Source: UBA6136 sp046305255
Lineage (GTDB): Bacteria; Pseudomonadota; Gammaproteobacteria; Methylococcales; Methylococcaceae
Direction: 5' to 3'
Assembly (NCBI GenBank): GCA_046305255.1
Contig: JBKCCF010000128.1
Coordinates: 1 to 13,205 of the forward strand
Length of the DNA: 13,205 nt
Below the pieces are notes generated by a model. That model saw only the letters and a list, made by a program, of their open reading frames with translations, was not told where the DNA came from and did no database searches. The position numbers and the translations under genes are program-made. Below, piece by piece: positions 1 through 6,306 of this stretch (position 1 is the first letter of the stretch; each line of letters begins with the position of its first letter).

Positions 1-633
1 TTGCAGGCCAAACTGCTCAAGGCCATTGAGGACCGACGGTTCCGCCGATTGGGTTCGGAACGCGAAATCATGGTCGACCTGCAGATACTCGCCGCCAGCC
101 ACCGAGATCTCGAAGCCATGGTGCGCGAAGGCAGCTTTCGCAGCGATCTTTTCCACCGGCTGAGTGTCTTCAAGCTCAATCTACCGCCACTGCGCGAAGT
201 TAAAGAAGATCTTGACGAACTGGTGCCATTGTTCATCGCCGAGATCAACAGTAAGGCCGGCAAGCAGGTCAAAATTGTGCCCGATAAGGCATGGGCAGAA
301 CTTCGCGCCTACTCTTGGCCCGGTAACGTGCGCGAGCTACGCAACGCGGTCGAGCGCTGCGTGCTGTTTGCCGACGGGCCGCTCTTCCCGGCCCAGTGGC
401 TACAGTTGCAAGCCAGCCCCACCCGCGGCGCAGCAGAAACCGGCGAAACCGCCGACGGGATTTTCATTCCGCTGGATGGCAGCATGGACCTTGACGACAT
501 GGACCGCTACATCATAGAAACCACGCTTAACCGCCACCTGGGCAACGTCACCGCAAGCGCAAGGGCCTTGGGTACTACCCGCGAGACGCTCCGTTACAGG
601 GTCAGAAAGTACGGACTCAAAGAGACGAATTAA
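1..633 (+). CDS. Sigma-54-dependent transcriptional activator, C-terminal part (5' truncated)
   Basis: This is the tail of an NtrC-family AAA+ activator that remodels sigma-54 RNA polymerase at -24/-12 promoters. The first codon is TTG, but the reading starts inside the AAA+ domain (LQAKLLKAIEDRRFRRLGS), so it is not a real start. Visible parts are the FRSDLFHRL block (residues 46-54), PPLRE (62-66), the sensor II motif WPGNVREL (107-114) and a Fis-type helix-turn-helix at about 168-206 ending in TRETLRYRVRKYGL. Walker A, Walker B and the GAFTGA loop lie outside the window. The N-terminal domain is also unseen, so response regulator versus another sensor type cannot be decided; the ALGTTRETLRYRVRKYGL ending is common in response-regulator types. 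The usual Arg two residues after PPLR is Val here (PPLREVKEDL). Whether it controls the exported-protein genes that follow is unknown; I found no convincing -24/-12 site in this window. Confidence 0.93.
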   Translation: MQAKLLKAIEDRRFRRLGSEREIMVDLQILAASHRDLEAMVREGSFRSDLFHRLSVFKLNLPPLREVKEDLDELVPLFIAEINSKAGKQVKIVPDKAWAELRAYSWPGNVRELRNAVERCVLFADGPLFPAQWLQLQASPTRGAAETGETADGIFIPLDGSMDLDDMDRYIIETTLNRHLGNVTASARALGTTRETLRYRVRKYGLKETN

Positions 634-663
634 AAAAGCAGGAAATTACCGCACCACTTGCGG

Positions 664-691
664 TTCACAACGCTGGTCTGGCGTTTATACT
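664..691 (+). promoter_or_regulatory. Putative sigma-70 promoter upstream of the mini-lipoprotein gene
   Basis: TTCACA (664-669, five of six matches to TTGACA) is followed after 16 bases by TATACT (686-691, five of six matches to TATAAT). It lies about 65 bases before the ATG at 756, in the 122-base gap after the activator gene. Judged by eye only. A second -10-like TATAAC at 715-720 has no good -35 partner. Confidence 0.35.
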
Positions 692-755
692 TATCGAACT
701 CCGCCGAAAAGCGTTATAACCCTTTCAGACATTACAACCCTCACGCAGGTAAAAC

Positions 756-953
756 ATGCGCCCAAAACGCCTCATAACTCTGATCTTAAACGGTTTATTA
801 CTAGTGACATTACTGGCCGGCTGTTCAAGCTACAACTATAACCCCCACTTTGGTGGCTGGGGTTATGGCAACGGCTGGGGTCACGGCAATGGCTGGGGCC
901 ATAACACCATGATCGTGACGGGTCATAACTACTACCATCCCGGCAGATGGTAG
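756..953 (+). CDS. Small Gly/Trp/His-rich lipoprotein, unknown function
   Basis: A 65-residue protein with a signal peptide and lipobox: a basic start (MRPKR), a hydrophobic stretch and LLAGC with Cys23 as the lipidation site. The mature part is only 43 residues and very rich in Gly, Trp, His, Asn and Tyr, including two copies of GNGWGH in a row (residues 38-49). His is frequent (residues 31, 43, 49, 57, 61), which would permit metal binding, but this is inference. The ATG is preceded by GCAGGT about six bases upstream, a moderate Shine-Dalgarno match. Sorting to inner or outer membrane is unclear; Ser-Ser after the Cys does not suggest the Asp+2 retention signal. I do not recognise a named family. 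The gene is real by virtue of the lipobox, but its role is unassigned. Confidence 0.75.
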   Translation: MRPKRLITLILNGLLLVTLLAGCSSYNYNPHFGGWGYGNGWGHGNGWGHNTMIVTGHNYYHPGRW

Positions 954-1033
954 CAGCCCTACGGACTTCAGACCCCCGCGGAAACCTACCTCAAAACCGG
1001 ACAATGACAATACCCAATAAGCGAGTGAACCTT

Positions 1034-1513
1034 ATGCGTGAATTTTTACTGGCATCCCTGATCGGCCTGGCCAGCCTTCCGGTCATGGCCGAAACGACAA
1101 CCACCGGCGCTCCGATATCGGCACCGGCCCCGACAGCCAATCCACTTGATCCTGCCTGGCAGGAACTGGAGCGTAAGGTGTCCACGTTCATCGGCCAGCA
1201 GAAACAGCGCGAAATGCTGGATATGGCTTATGCCGAGGTTGCTGCCGACGCCTGCCCTGGCATCAAACTGAATGGTGCCGCCATCAATAGCGCGCTCGAC
1301 GTTATGGGGGCAAATGCAGGCAACACACGTACGCCCGAAGCCCAGCGCCGGTTTGAGCACGAAATGATGATTTACGTGGGTGTATACACCGGACTGGTGC
1401 TGGCTGAAAGCTTTCAGGATCGGGAACTCTTCTGCAAACAAGTCTGGAATGTGAACAGCCGCAAGGGCGGTCCTACGCGTTTCTGGTCCGCAGCAGCCGT
1501 GCCATCACGGTAG
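1034..1513 (+). CDS. Secreted/periplasmic protein of unknown function
   Basis: The open frame begins at 947, overlapping the previous gene, but the ATG at 1034 is chosen because it starts a clean Sec signal peptide (MREFLLASLIGLASLPVMA, cleavage after Ala19). A GAGTG-like ribosome site lies just upstream. The product is 159 residues. After a Thr/Pro/Ala-rich linker (about 20-38) comes a mostly helical domain. It holds two cysteines in the mature protein, Cys74 (DACPG) and Cys134 (ELFCKQVW), which could form one disulfide in the periplasm. The family is not recognised. The ending GGPTRFWSAAAVPSR is low in predicted structure. It sits 80 bases after the mini-lipoprotein stop and 103 before the cytochrome gene, all on the same strand, so co-transcription is plausible but unproven. 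Confidence 0.72.
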   Translation: MREFLLASLIGLASLPVMAETTTTGAPISAPAPTANPLDPAWQELERKVSTFIGQQKQREMLDMAYAEVAADACPGIKLNGAAINSALDVMGANAGNTRTPEAQRRFEHEMMIYVGVYTGLVLAESFQDRELFCKQVWNVNSRKGGPTRFWSAAAVPSR

Positions 1514-1568
1514 AACTGCGCTCAATCAGCGCGTTCAGATCGTTCAGATAAGGAGTCAAGCAAGAAAC

Positions 1569-1590
1569 CGCCCGTACATGTGTGCGGGCG
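1569..1590 (+). other. Strong hairpin upstream of the cytochrome gene, no U-tract
   Basis: Arms CGCCCG (1569-1574) and CGGGCG (1585-1590) are perfectly complementary. Three further pairs (one G-U) extend the stem to nine, with a four-base loop at 1578-1581. No T-run follows, so it is not a standard terminator. It ends ten bases before the Shine-Dalgarno sequence at 1601, so it could stabilise the mRNA or influence translation of the cytochrome; that is inference. Confidence 0.5.
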
Positions 1591-1600
1591 ATCACACCAC

Positions 1601-1607
1601 AGGGAGG
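1601..1607 (+). promoter_or_regulatory. Ribosome binding site deciding the cytochrome start
   Basis: AGGGAGG lies nine bases before the ATG at 1617. It supports that ATG over the ATG at 1578, which is in frame but lies inside the hairpin, and over the out-of-frame ATG at 1610. Confidence 0.7.
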
Positions 1608-1616
1608 ATATGGCTC

Positions 1617-1940
1617 ATGACTGCACACCGCCGAAACACGGGCCCAATACCGGGACCGGTAAAGACAGGTTGGGGACTTCTTGTTATCACGCTGCTCGCA
1701 GGCCCTGCAGGGGCCGAAGACTATGTTCGTGGCCAGCAACTCTACGATCATCAATGCCAATCCTGCCATGAGGACCTGATGCATGCCCGCAACCGAAAAC
1801 TGAAGACCCTGAACGCACTCCGCGAACGGATCAATAACTGGGCGGCCCATACCGGTACGACGTGGACGCGGGAGGACGTTGATGACGTACTGTACTACCT
1901 CAACAAGCGCTACTATCACATAGAGCAAAAGGCTCTGTAG
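1617..1940 (+). CDS. Exported one-haem c-type cytochrome-like protein
   Basis: A 107-residue protein with an N-terminal export signal: a basic/Pro-rich start, a hydrophobic core at about 19-29, and probable cleavage after GPAGA near residue 33. One haem attachment site follows, CQSCH at residues 47-51, so haem would be attached covalently in the periplasm. The rest is a compact helical domain ending in DVDDVLYYLNKRYYHI, like small monohaem cytochromes annotated simply as cytochrome c in many proteobacteria. The only Met after the haem site is Met55, four residues on and too close to serve as the usual sixth ligand. His78 or His101 are alternatives, or the site may be open. The redox partner is unknown. 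The neighbours are other exported proteins without clear redox roles. Confidence 0.85.
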   Translation: MTAHRRNTGPIPGPVKTGWGLLVITLLAGPAGAEDYVRGQQLYDHQCQSCHEDLMHARNRKLKTLNALRERINNWAAHTGTTWTREDVDDVLYYLNKRYYHIEQKAL

Positions 1941-2085
1941 CGGGGAGCCCAAGCCCCCTGGCCAGTCGCTCAAGCGCCATGGCAGGCGCCCCTGGAATCA
2001 GCGCCCTATTACCGTGGGCCGATATTGGTTGGGTCTCCGCAATGGGATAGACTTTCGTGCCGGCATAGCCACTTCACACCACAAG

Positions 2086-2090
2086 AAGGA
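2086..2090 (+). promoter_or_regulatory. Ribosome binding site for the helical lipoprotein
   Basis: AAGGA lies ten bases upstream of the ATG at 2101. It supports that start over the in-frame ATG at 2014, which would put 29 extra residues in front of an otherwise intact lipoprotein signal. Nothing else clear is seen in the gap 1941-2100. A weak TTGGTT-17-TAGACT pair at 2025-2053 could be a promoter, but matches poorly. Confidence 0.55.
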
Positions 2091-2100
2091 CACTTTACTT

Positions 2101-2649
2101 ATGACATACCTGACCGGAAACGCATCACGAGCCCTCTCCATCGGACTTTTGGCCGCGGCCATGCTGGCGGGCTGCACCATCACCCCGAAACCCCTGACCC
2201 CTATCACAGCCAATGACCCGGAGATGAAGGCGCTGGACGCGGATCGGGCAAAATACCGGGAGAAGAAAGTTGCCCTCATCGAGAAGGCTCTGAACCTTAG
2301 CCCAGCCGAGCACGATGCTTTCTGGCGGGAATACTATCCCTACGAAGCTGAACTCAAGAAAATCTATGATGAGCGTTACAGCATCATCCGCGACTACGCC
2401 ACTCATTACGACAACATGAACAACGATATCGCAGACAACCTGGCGCTACGTTCACTCAAGGTTCGCGATGATCGTAATGATCTGTTCCGCAAGTACTATA
2501 ACCGGATCAAGAAATCGACATCGGCGCTGGTAGCAGGTCAGTTTCTGCAGATCGAAAACGAACTTAACCTGCTGTCAGACCTCAAGATCAGTACTGAAAC
2601 GCCCATCCTGCCGCGCGATGTCAATCCTGCTTCCGCTGAGAAGAAATAG
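2101..2649 (+). CDS. Helical periplasmic lipoprotein (possibly Spy/CpxP-like), unknown function
   Basis: A 182-residue protein with a lipoprotein signal: a hydrophobic stretch from about residue 11 to 22 ending in the lipobox MLAGC (Cys25). After a Pro/Thr-rich linker the protein is highly charged and helical from about 45 to 165. It contains LSPAEHDAFWREYYPYEAEL (about 60-79) and a later segment FLQIENELNLLSDLKI. The pattern of LSPAE followed by aromatic and charged heptad-like spacing resembles hypothetical periplasmic proteins related in style to Spy/CpxP chaperones. No LTxxQ motif is present, so that assignment is weak. The protein is probably attached to the outer membrane, since Thr follows the Cys rather than Asp. 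A strong inverted repeat lies 15 bases after its stop, probably marking the end of this transcription block before pqiA. Confidence 0.78.
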   Translation: MTYLTGNASRALSIGLLAAAMLAGCTITPKPLTPITANDPEMKALDADRAKYREKKVALIEKALNLSPAEHDAFWREYYPYEAELKKIYDERYSIIRDYATHYDNMNNDIADNLALRSLKVRDDRNDLFRKYYNRIKKSTSALVAGQFLQIENELNLLSDLKISTETPILPRDVNPASAEKK

Positions 2650-2664
2650 TCCTCCACTGGCGCA

Positions 2665-2697
2665 CTATGGCCCAGGTCCAAGCCGATCGGGCCATAG
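2665..2697 (+). other. Nine-base-pair inverted repeat after the lipoprotein gene
   Basis: CTATGGCCC (2665-2673) and GGGCCATAG (2689-2697) pair perfectly around a 15-base loop. It sits just after the lipoprotein stop and before pqiA. No T-run follows on either strand, so an intrinsic terminator is doubtful. An mRNA-stabilising 3' end structure or a Rho-dependent end is possible. Confidence 0.5.
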
Positions 2698-2705
2698 CCC
2701 AGACA

Positions 2706-2720
2706 GCCAGCGGAGCTGGC
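2706..2720 (+). other. Second, compact hairpin before pqiA
   Basis: GCCAGC and GCTGGC form a perfect six-pair stem with a GGA loop. It lies eight bases after the larger inverted repeat and 34 bases before the pqiA GTG. No promoter could be picked out with confidence in 2650-2754, so the Pqi operon may be read from further upstream or from a promoter not visible by eye. Confidence 0.4.
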
Positions 2721-2754
2721 CAACAGGGGCCGACGATGAACGCTGGTCTGTCAA

Positions 2755-3369
2755 GTGCCCAAAGTTCACAACCTGATTGCCTGCCACGACTGCGACCTGC
2801 TGCAGCGTGAAATATCGCTGGCCGCAGGTGCCGCTGCCTACTGCCCCCGTTGCGGTGCGGAGCTCTACCGCAATCAGCCTGACATCCTTACGCGCAGCAC
2901 TGCGCTGTTGCTGGCAGCCGCCATCGCGTTTCTGGTAGCCAACGTGTTTCCCATTATCAGCCTGGACAGCCAGGGGCAACACAGTAGCACCACCCTTTTG
3001 AGCGCAGTCGAGACCCTCTGGCGGGAAGACATGCCGATCGTCGCACTGCTGGTACTGGTCACGACCATACTGGCCCCTGCCTTCGAGATTTTCAGCCTGT
3101 TACTTATTCTGTCTTTCACGCACTGCGGTCTGCGCTGGCGAGGACTTAAACCCTTGTTGCGAATGGCGCTGGCCACCCGGCCCTGGAGCATGGTTGAAGT
3201 GTTCATGCTTGGCGTGCTGGTATCGGTAGCCAAACTCGCCCACTTGGCACACATTAGCCCTGGCATCGCCCTCTGGTCTTACGTGGCGCTCATTCTATTA
3301 TTTGCCGCCGCCATGGCCACGCTGGACAGCCGTGATCTTTGGGCGAGAATGGGTGCTCCCCTCCCATGA
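2755..3369 (+). CDS. pqiA: Paraquat-inducible protein A, first half-type subunit
   Basis: A 204-residue inner-membrane protein of the PqiA/YebS family, partner of the MCE protein PqiB in transport of lipid between the two membranes. A zinc-ribbon-like N-terminus has two CxxC pairs (Cys10/Cys13 and Cys30/Cys33, the latter as YCPRCG). Four hydrophobic segments follow at about 47-70, 93-120, 146-164 and 170-190. Family marks include ANVFPI (62-67), TILAPAFE (104-111), RPWSMVEVFMLG (142-153) and ATLDSRDLW (188-196). E. coli PqiA (about 417 aa) carries two such units in one chain; here each is a separate gene. The start is GTG at 2755, because an in-frame stop lies at 2737-2739 and leaves no better choice. 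There is little Shine-Dalgarno sequence. The stop overlaps the next start (ATGA). Confidence 0.9.
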   Translation: MPKVHNLIACHDCDLLQREISLAAGAAAYCPRCGAELYRNQPDILTRSTALLLAAAIAFLVANVFPIISLDSQGQHSSTTLLSAVETLWREDMPIVALLVLVTTILAPAFEIFSLLLILSFTHCGLRWRGLKPLLRMALATRPWSMVEVFMLGVLVSVAKLAHLAHISPGIALWSYVALILLFAAAMATLDSRDLWARMGAPLP

Positions 3370-3992
3370 CAATCCGCCGTCCCCCGTTCTCAGCCATGAG
3401 CATGGGCCTGCTCAGTTGCCACTGCTGCGGCCTGGTATCGCGAATACCCGGCGCGGGATATCAATGGCGGTGTCCTCGTTGCGGCACATCGCTGCATAGG
3501 CGAAAACCCCATAGCCTGCAGCGGACCTGGGCACTGCTGCTGGCCGCCTACGTGCTGTTCATTCCCGCCAACACCCTACCCATAATGGAAACCGGCTCCC
3601 TGTTCGGCTCGCAGAAAGACACCATCATGAGCGGGGTACTGTATCTTTGGCACTCCGGTTCCTGGTCACTGGCCGCGCTAGTTTTTTTCGCCAGTATTCT
3701 GGTGCCTCTGGCCAAATTGGTGATGCTCACCTATCTGCTGTTTTCGGTACAGCGCCGCGCAGGACTGCACCGACGACAACGAACGCAACTGTACCGAGTA
3801 CTTGAGTTTATCGGCCGATGGTCGATGCTGGACATCTATGTCGTCACCCTGCTATCCGCACTGGTCCAACTGCAGGGGCTGGCGACCATCCTGCCCAAAT
3901 CCGGCGCCATGGCTTTTGGGGCAGTGGTTGTTCTGACGATGCTCGCGGCCATGACCTTTGACCCCCGCCTGATCTGGGATGAAGCCCCCTGA
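3366..3992 (+). CDS. pqiA: Paraquat-inducible protein A, second half-type subunit
   Basis: A 208-residue inner-membrane protein that is the second PqiA unit. The ATG at 3366 overlaps the previous TGA (ATGA), typical of translational coupling, and is preferred over the in-frame ATG at 3339. The N-terminal zinc-ribbon-like part has Cys18/Cys21 (CHCCG) and Cys36/Cys39 (CPRCG). Membrane segments are at about 52-72, 98-127, 150-170 and 180-197. The family motifs are unusually clear: LQRTWALLLAA (51-61), IPANTLPIME (66-75), ILVPLAKL (111-118), EFIGRWSMLDIYVVTLLSAL (147-166) and MTFDPRLIWD (196-205). It matches the C-terminal unit of fused PqiA better than the first protein does. The two halves are expected to act together with PqiB. 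A 54-base gap separates it from pqiB. Confidence 0.93.
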   Translation: MTIRRPPFSAMSMGLLSCHCCGLVSRIPGAGYQWRCPRCGTSLHRRKPHSLQRTWALLLAAYVLFIPANTLPIMETGSLFGSQKDTIMSGVLYLWHSGSWSLAALVFFASILVPLAKLVMLTYLLFSVQRRAGLHRRQRTQLYRVLEFIGRWSMLDIYVVTLLSALVQLQGLATILPKSGAMAFGAVVVLTMLAAMTFDPRLIWDEAP

Positions 3993-4046
3993 ATGAACCC
4001 CGCTGAAAATCCAACGTGCCAAACCATTCCAAACGCCTACTGACCC

Positions 4047-5678
4047 ATGCCTGAGTTACCCCCCCTCAACGAACTGCCCGAAGCGCTGGCCTTACCCCCT
4101 AGGAATCGGTCCGTCCAGTGGGTGTGGATCATCCCCCTGTTAGCCGTCTGCCTGGGTGCCTGGGTTGGCATCAACGCGCTGCTGCAGAGCGGCCCTACCG
4201 TTACCATCCGTTTTCTGACGGCCGAGGGTCTTGAAGCAGGCAAAACCAAAATCCGCTACAAGGATGTGGACATCGGCGAGGTCACGGCCATAGCCATTTC
4301 AAAAGACCGTAGCAACATCACAGTCACGGCGGCCTTCAAGAAAGAATCTGAGGATTTTCTGGTCAAGGACACGCGTTTCTGGGTCGTACGCCCCAGATTT
4401 TCAGGTGGACAGATGTCAGGATTCGGCACGTTATTATCCGGTGCCTACATCGCCATTGATATTGGAAAGTCCAACGTTAGCGAGCGTGAATTCACTGGAC
4501 TTGAGGTCGCCCCCATTCTGACGGACAACCTGCCGGGTCGGCAATTCATGCTGGAAGCTCAGGATATGGGGTCACTGGACATAGGCTCACCGATTTATTT
4601 CCGGCATATCCATGTGGGCGAAGTGATTGCCCATGAACTTGACCCCAATGGCAAGGACGTCCACATCCATGTATTTATTCATGCGCCCTATGACCAGTAT
4701 GTCTACACATCCACCCGATTCTGGAATGCCAGTGGGTTCGACGTGACACTCGACAGCAATGGCTTGCGACTCGAAACCCAATCGGTATCGGCCATACTGT
4801 CCGGCGGGGTCGCCTTCGAGACGCCCCCCACTCAGACCGAAGCCGACCGAGCAGATGCAGGTAGCACTTTTTCGCTGCACAAGGACCGCGTGACAGCGTT
4901 GAAATCCATGAATAGCGAACCTGAGATCTTCGTTATGCAATTCGGTGAATCACTCCGCGGGCTCACGCCGGGTGCGCCTGTGGAATTCAGGGGATTGCCC
5001 ATCGGCGAAGTGCAATCAGTCGACGTCACCTATGACAAAACCCGCAAGATCTTCGAATTTCCGGTCCATGTCGCCATTTTCAGGGAGCACCTCGAAATGC
5101 ACGATCATGACGGCAACCCGGTGCCGATGGACAGCAGTAAACGTTTTGAACTATTGGATACACTGATTGCCCAGGGCTTCAGGGCTCAGCTACGTCCGGG
5201 CAGTCTGTTGACGGGCCAACTCTATATTGCGCTGGACTTCTTCCCCGATGCCCCTGCTGTCACCACTAACTGGGAAAAACGGCCCCTGCAACTGCCTACC
5301 GTGCCGGGAACGGTCGAAGAGTTACAGCAGTCGGCTGCCAAAATCATGCGCAAGATCGACAAGATCCCGCTCGAAACCATCGGCAACAAGACAGGCGAAG
5401 CCCTCTCCAGTCTCAACAGCGCGGCACTGTCGCTTAACCAGTTGATCAAACGGCTTGATGCCGAGGTCGCGCCTGAGTCAACCGCTGCAATAGCCGAAAT
5501 TCGCAAGACGCTCCTCAGCATCCAGAACAGCCTTGCGGTGGATTCACCCTTGCAACAGGACCTGCGCCAGACGCTGAAAGAAACCACTCGCACAGCCCAG
5601 TCCATTCGCTCCCTGGCCGACACCCTTGATCAGGAACCAGAATCACTCCTCCGCGGCAAAACCGGGGACACCCCATGA
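4047..5678 (+). CDS. pqiB: PqiB, MCE-domain intermembrane transport protein
   Basis: A 543-residue protein, close to E. coli PqiB (about 546). It has one N-terminal membrane anchor (about 24-46, WVWIIPLLAVCLGAWVGINA). Three MCE domains follow at about 50-140, 165-257 and 292-400, each recognisable by a repeated pattern: GLEAGKTKIRYKDVDIGEV, LDIGSPIYFRHIHVGEV and LTPGAPVEFRGLPIGEV. A long helical region (about 425-530) ends the protein. In the known PqiB structure, stacked MCE hexamers and a C-terminal coiled coil form a hydrophobic channel across the periplasm. The start at 4047 has no strong Shine-Dalgarno sequence. Its stop overlaps the pqiC start (ATGA). Length and domain count look intact. 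The related YebT has more MCE domains, so PqiB is the better name. Confidence 0.96.
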   Translation: MPELPPLNELPEALALPPRNRSVQWVWIIPLLAVCLGAWVGINALLQSGPTVTIRFLTAEGLEAGKTKIRYKDVDIGEVTAIAISKDRSNITVTAAFKKESEDFLVKDTRFWVVRPRFSGGQMSGFGTLLSGAYIAIDIGKSNVSEREFTGLEVAPILTDNLPGRQFMLEAQDMGSLDIGSPIYFRHIHVGEVIAHELDPNGKDVHIHVFIHAPYDQYVYTSTRFWNASGFDVTLDSNGLRLETQSVSAILSGGVAFETPPTQTEADRADAGSTFSLHKDRVTALKSMNSEPEIFVMQFGESLRGLTPGAPVEFRGLPIGEVQSVDVTYDKTRKIFEFPVHVAIFREHLEMHDHDGNPVPMDSSKRFELLDTLIAQGFRAQLRPGSLLTGQLYIALDFFPDAPAVTTNWEKRPLQLPTVPGTVEELQQSAAKIMRKIDKIPLETIGNKTGEALSSLNSAALSLNQLIKRLDAEVAPESTAAIAEIRKTLLSIQNSLAVDSPLQQDLRQTLKETTRTAQSIRSLADTLDQEPESLLRGKTGDTP

Positions 5679-6292
5679 ATACACTACGTTTCAGCCTGCT
5701 ACTACTATCCTGCCTGCTGGTCATCGGTTGCGCCCGCTCGCCGCAGCGCCACTTCTACACACTGGCCGAGCCGACAGCCCGGACAAACCAAAGGGTTAGC
5801 CCGGGCTCCGATGTACCCACGGTGGTGGTCGGCCCAGTCTCAGTGCCGGCGCTGGTCGACCGTCAGCAAATCGTCACCCGCACCAGTACCAACGAGCTTG
5901 AGATCAGCGAATCCAATCGTTGGGGCGAGAGTCTGGCCAATGAAATCGCGAGCGCATTAGCGACTGATCTTGCCGCCGATCTGGGCGAAGGGGCACTGGT
6001 GGGGCTTAAGGGACAGGAGGCTATAGCCAGCGAGGCCGATGTCCGGATTGCTGTCGATATCCTGCGATTCGAGTCCGTCGTGGGGGGGACCGCGAGCATT
6101 GAGGCCGCATGGGTCATAAGACCAAAGGACTCAGATAAACCGCTACGGGGCCGATCTGTCGTAAGCGAACCCTGCGGAGACCCCAGCTACGATGCACTAG
6201 TGGCCGCGCATACGAGAGCGCTTAGGCGCATCAGTCACGGTATTGCCGCAACCCTTCGCGCCAGACAGCTGGAACCAGCGGCTCATCATTAG
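5675..6292 (+). CDS. pqiC: PqiC, outer-membrane lipoprotein of the Pqi system
   Basis: A 205-residue lipoprotein of the ABC-transport auxiliary family (PqiC/YmbA). The signal peptide ends in LLVIGC with Cys19 lipidated and Ala at +2, consistent with outer-membrane sorting. Family marks are RSPQRHFYTLAEP (21-33), VVVGPVSVPALVDRQQIVTR (about 50-69) and RWGESLANEI (about 82-91), plus an alanine-rich C-terminal helix with the usual SYDALVAAHTRALRRIS spacing. PqiC is known to dock the PqiB tube at the outer membrane. The gene overlaps pqiB by four bases, so translation is probably coupled. One extra cysteine (SEPCGD) lies in the mature domain. Function by homology is firm, although these small auxiliary lipoproteins are poorly conserved in sequence. 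Confidence 0.92.
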   Translation: MNTLRFSLLLLSCLLVIGCARSPQRHFYTLAEPTARTNQRVSPGSDVPTVVVGPVSVPALVDRQQIVTRTSTNELEISESNRWGESLANEIASALATDLAADLGEGALVGLKGQEAIASEADVRIAVDILRFESVVGGTASIEAAWVIRPKDSDKPLRGRSVVSEPCGDPSYDALVAAHTRALRRISHGIAATLRARQLEPAAHH

Positions 6293-6306
6293 CCCCAGTC
6301 CTGGCA

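Noticed and set aside
648..664. Inverted repeat ACCGCA-ccact-TGCGGT after the activator gene, as a terminator
   Set aside because: The stem is only six pairs and no T-run follows; not convincing as an intrinsic terminator.
1046..1441. 131-aa minus-strand open frame
   Set aside because: Antisense to the secreted 159-aa protein with a clear signal peptide; no domain features of its own.
1473..1973. 166-aa minus-strand open frame
   Set aside because: It lies antisense to the cytochrome gene, which has a haem motif, signal peptide and ribosome site; the antisense product shows no recognisable domain.
2014..2100. Upstream ATG as the start of the helical lipoprotein
   Set aside because: It would bury the lipoprotein signal behind 29 extra residues, and the AAGGA site favours the ATG at 2101.
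669..2750. Exact 12-base repeat AACGCTGGTCTG at 669-680 and 2739-2750, as a shared regulatory site
   Set aside because: A few 12-base matches are expected by chance in a window of this size, and the copies sit in different contexts.
3339..3372. Frameshift breaking a single pqiA gene
   Set aside because: Both halves are complete with their own zinc-ribbon-like cysteines and a standard ATGA overlap, and split PqiA proteins of about 200 aa are known in other gammaproteobacteria.
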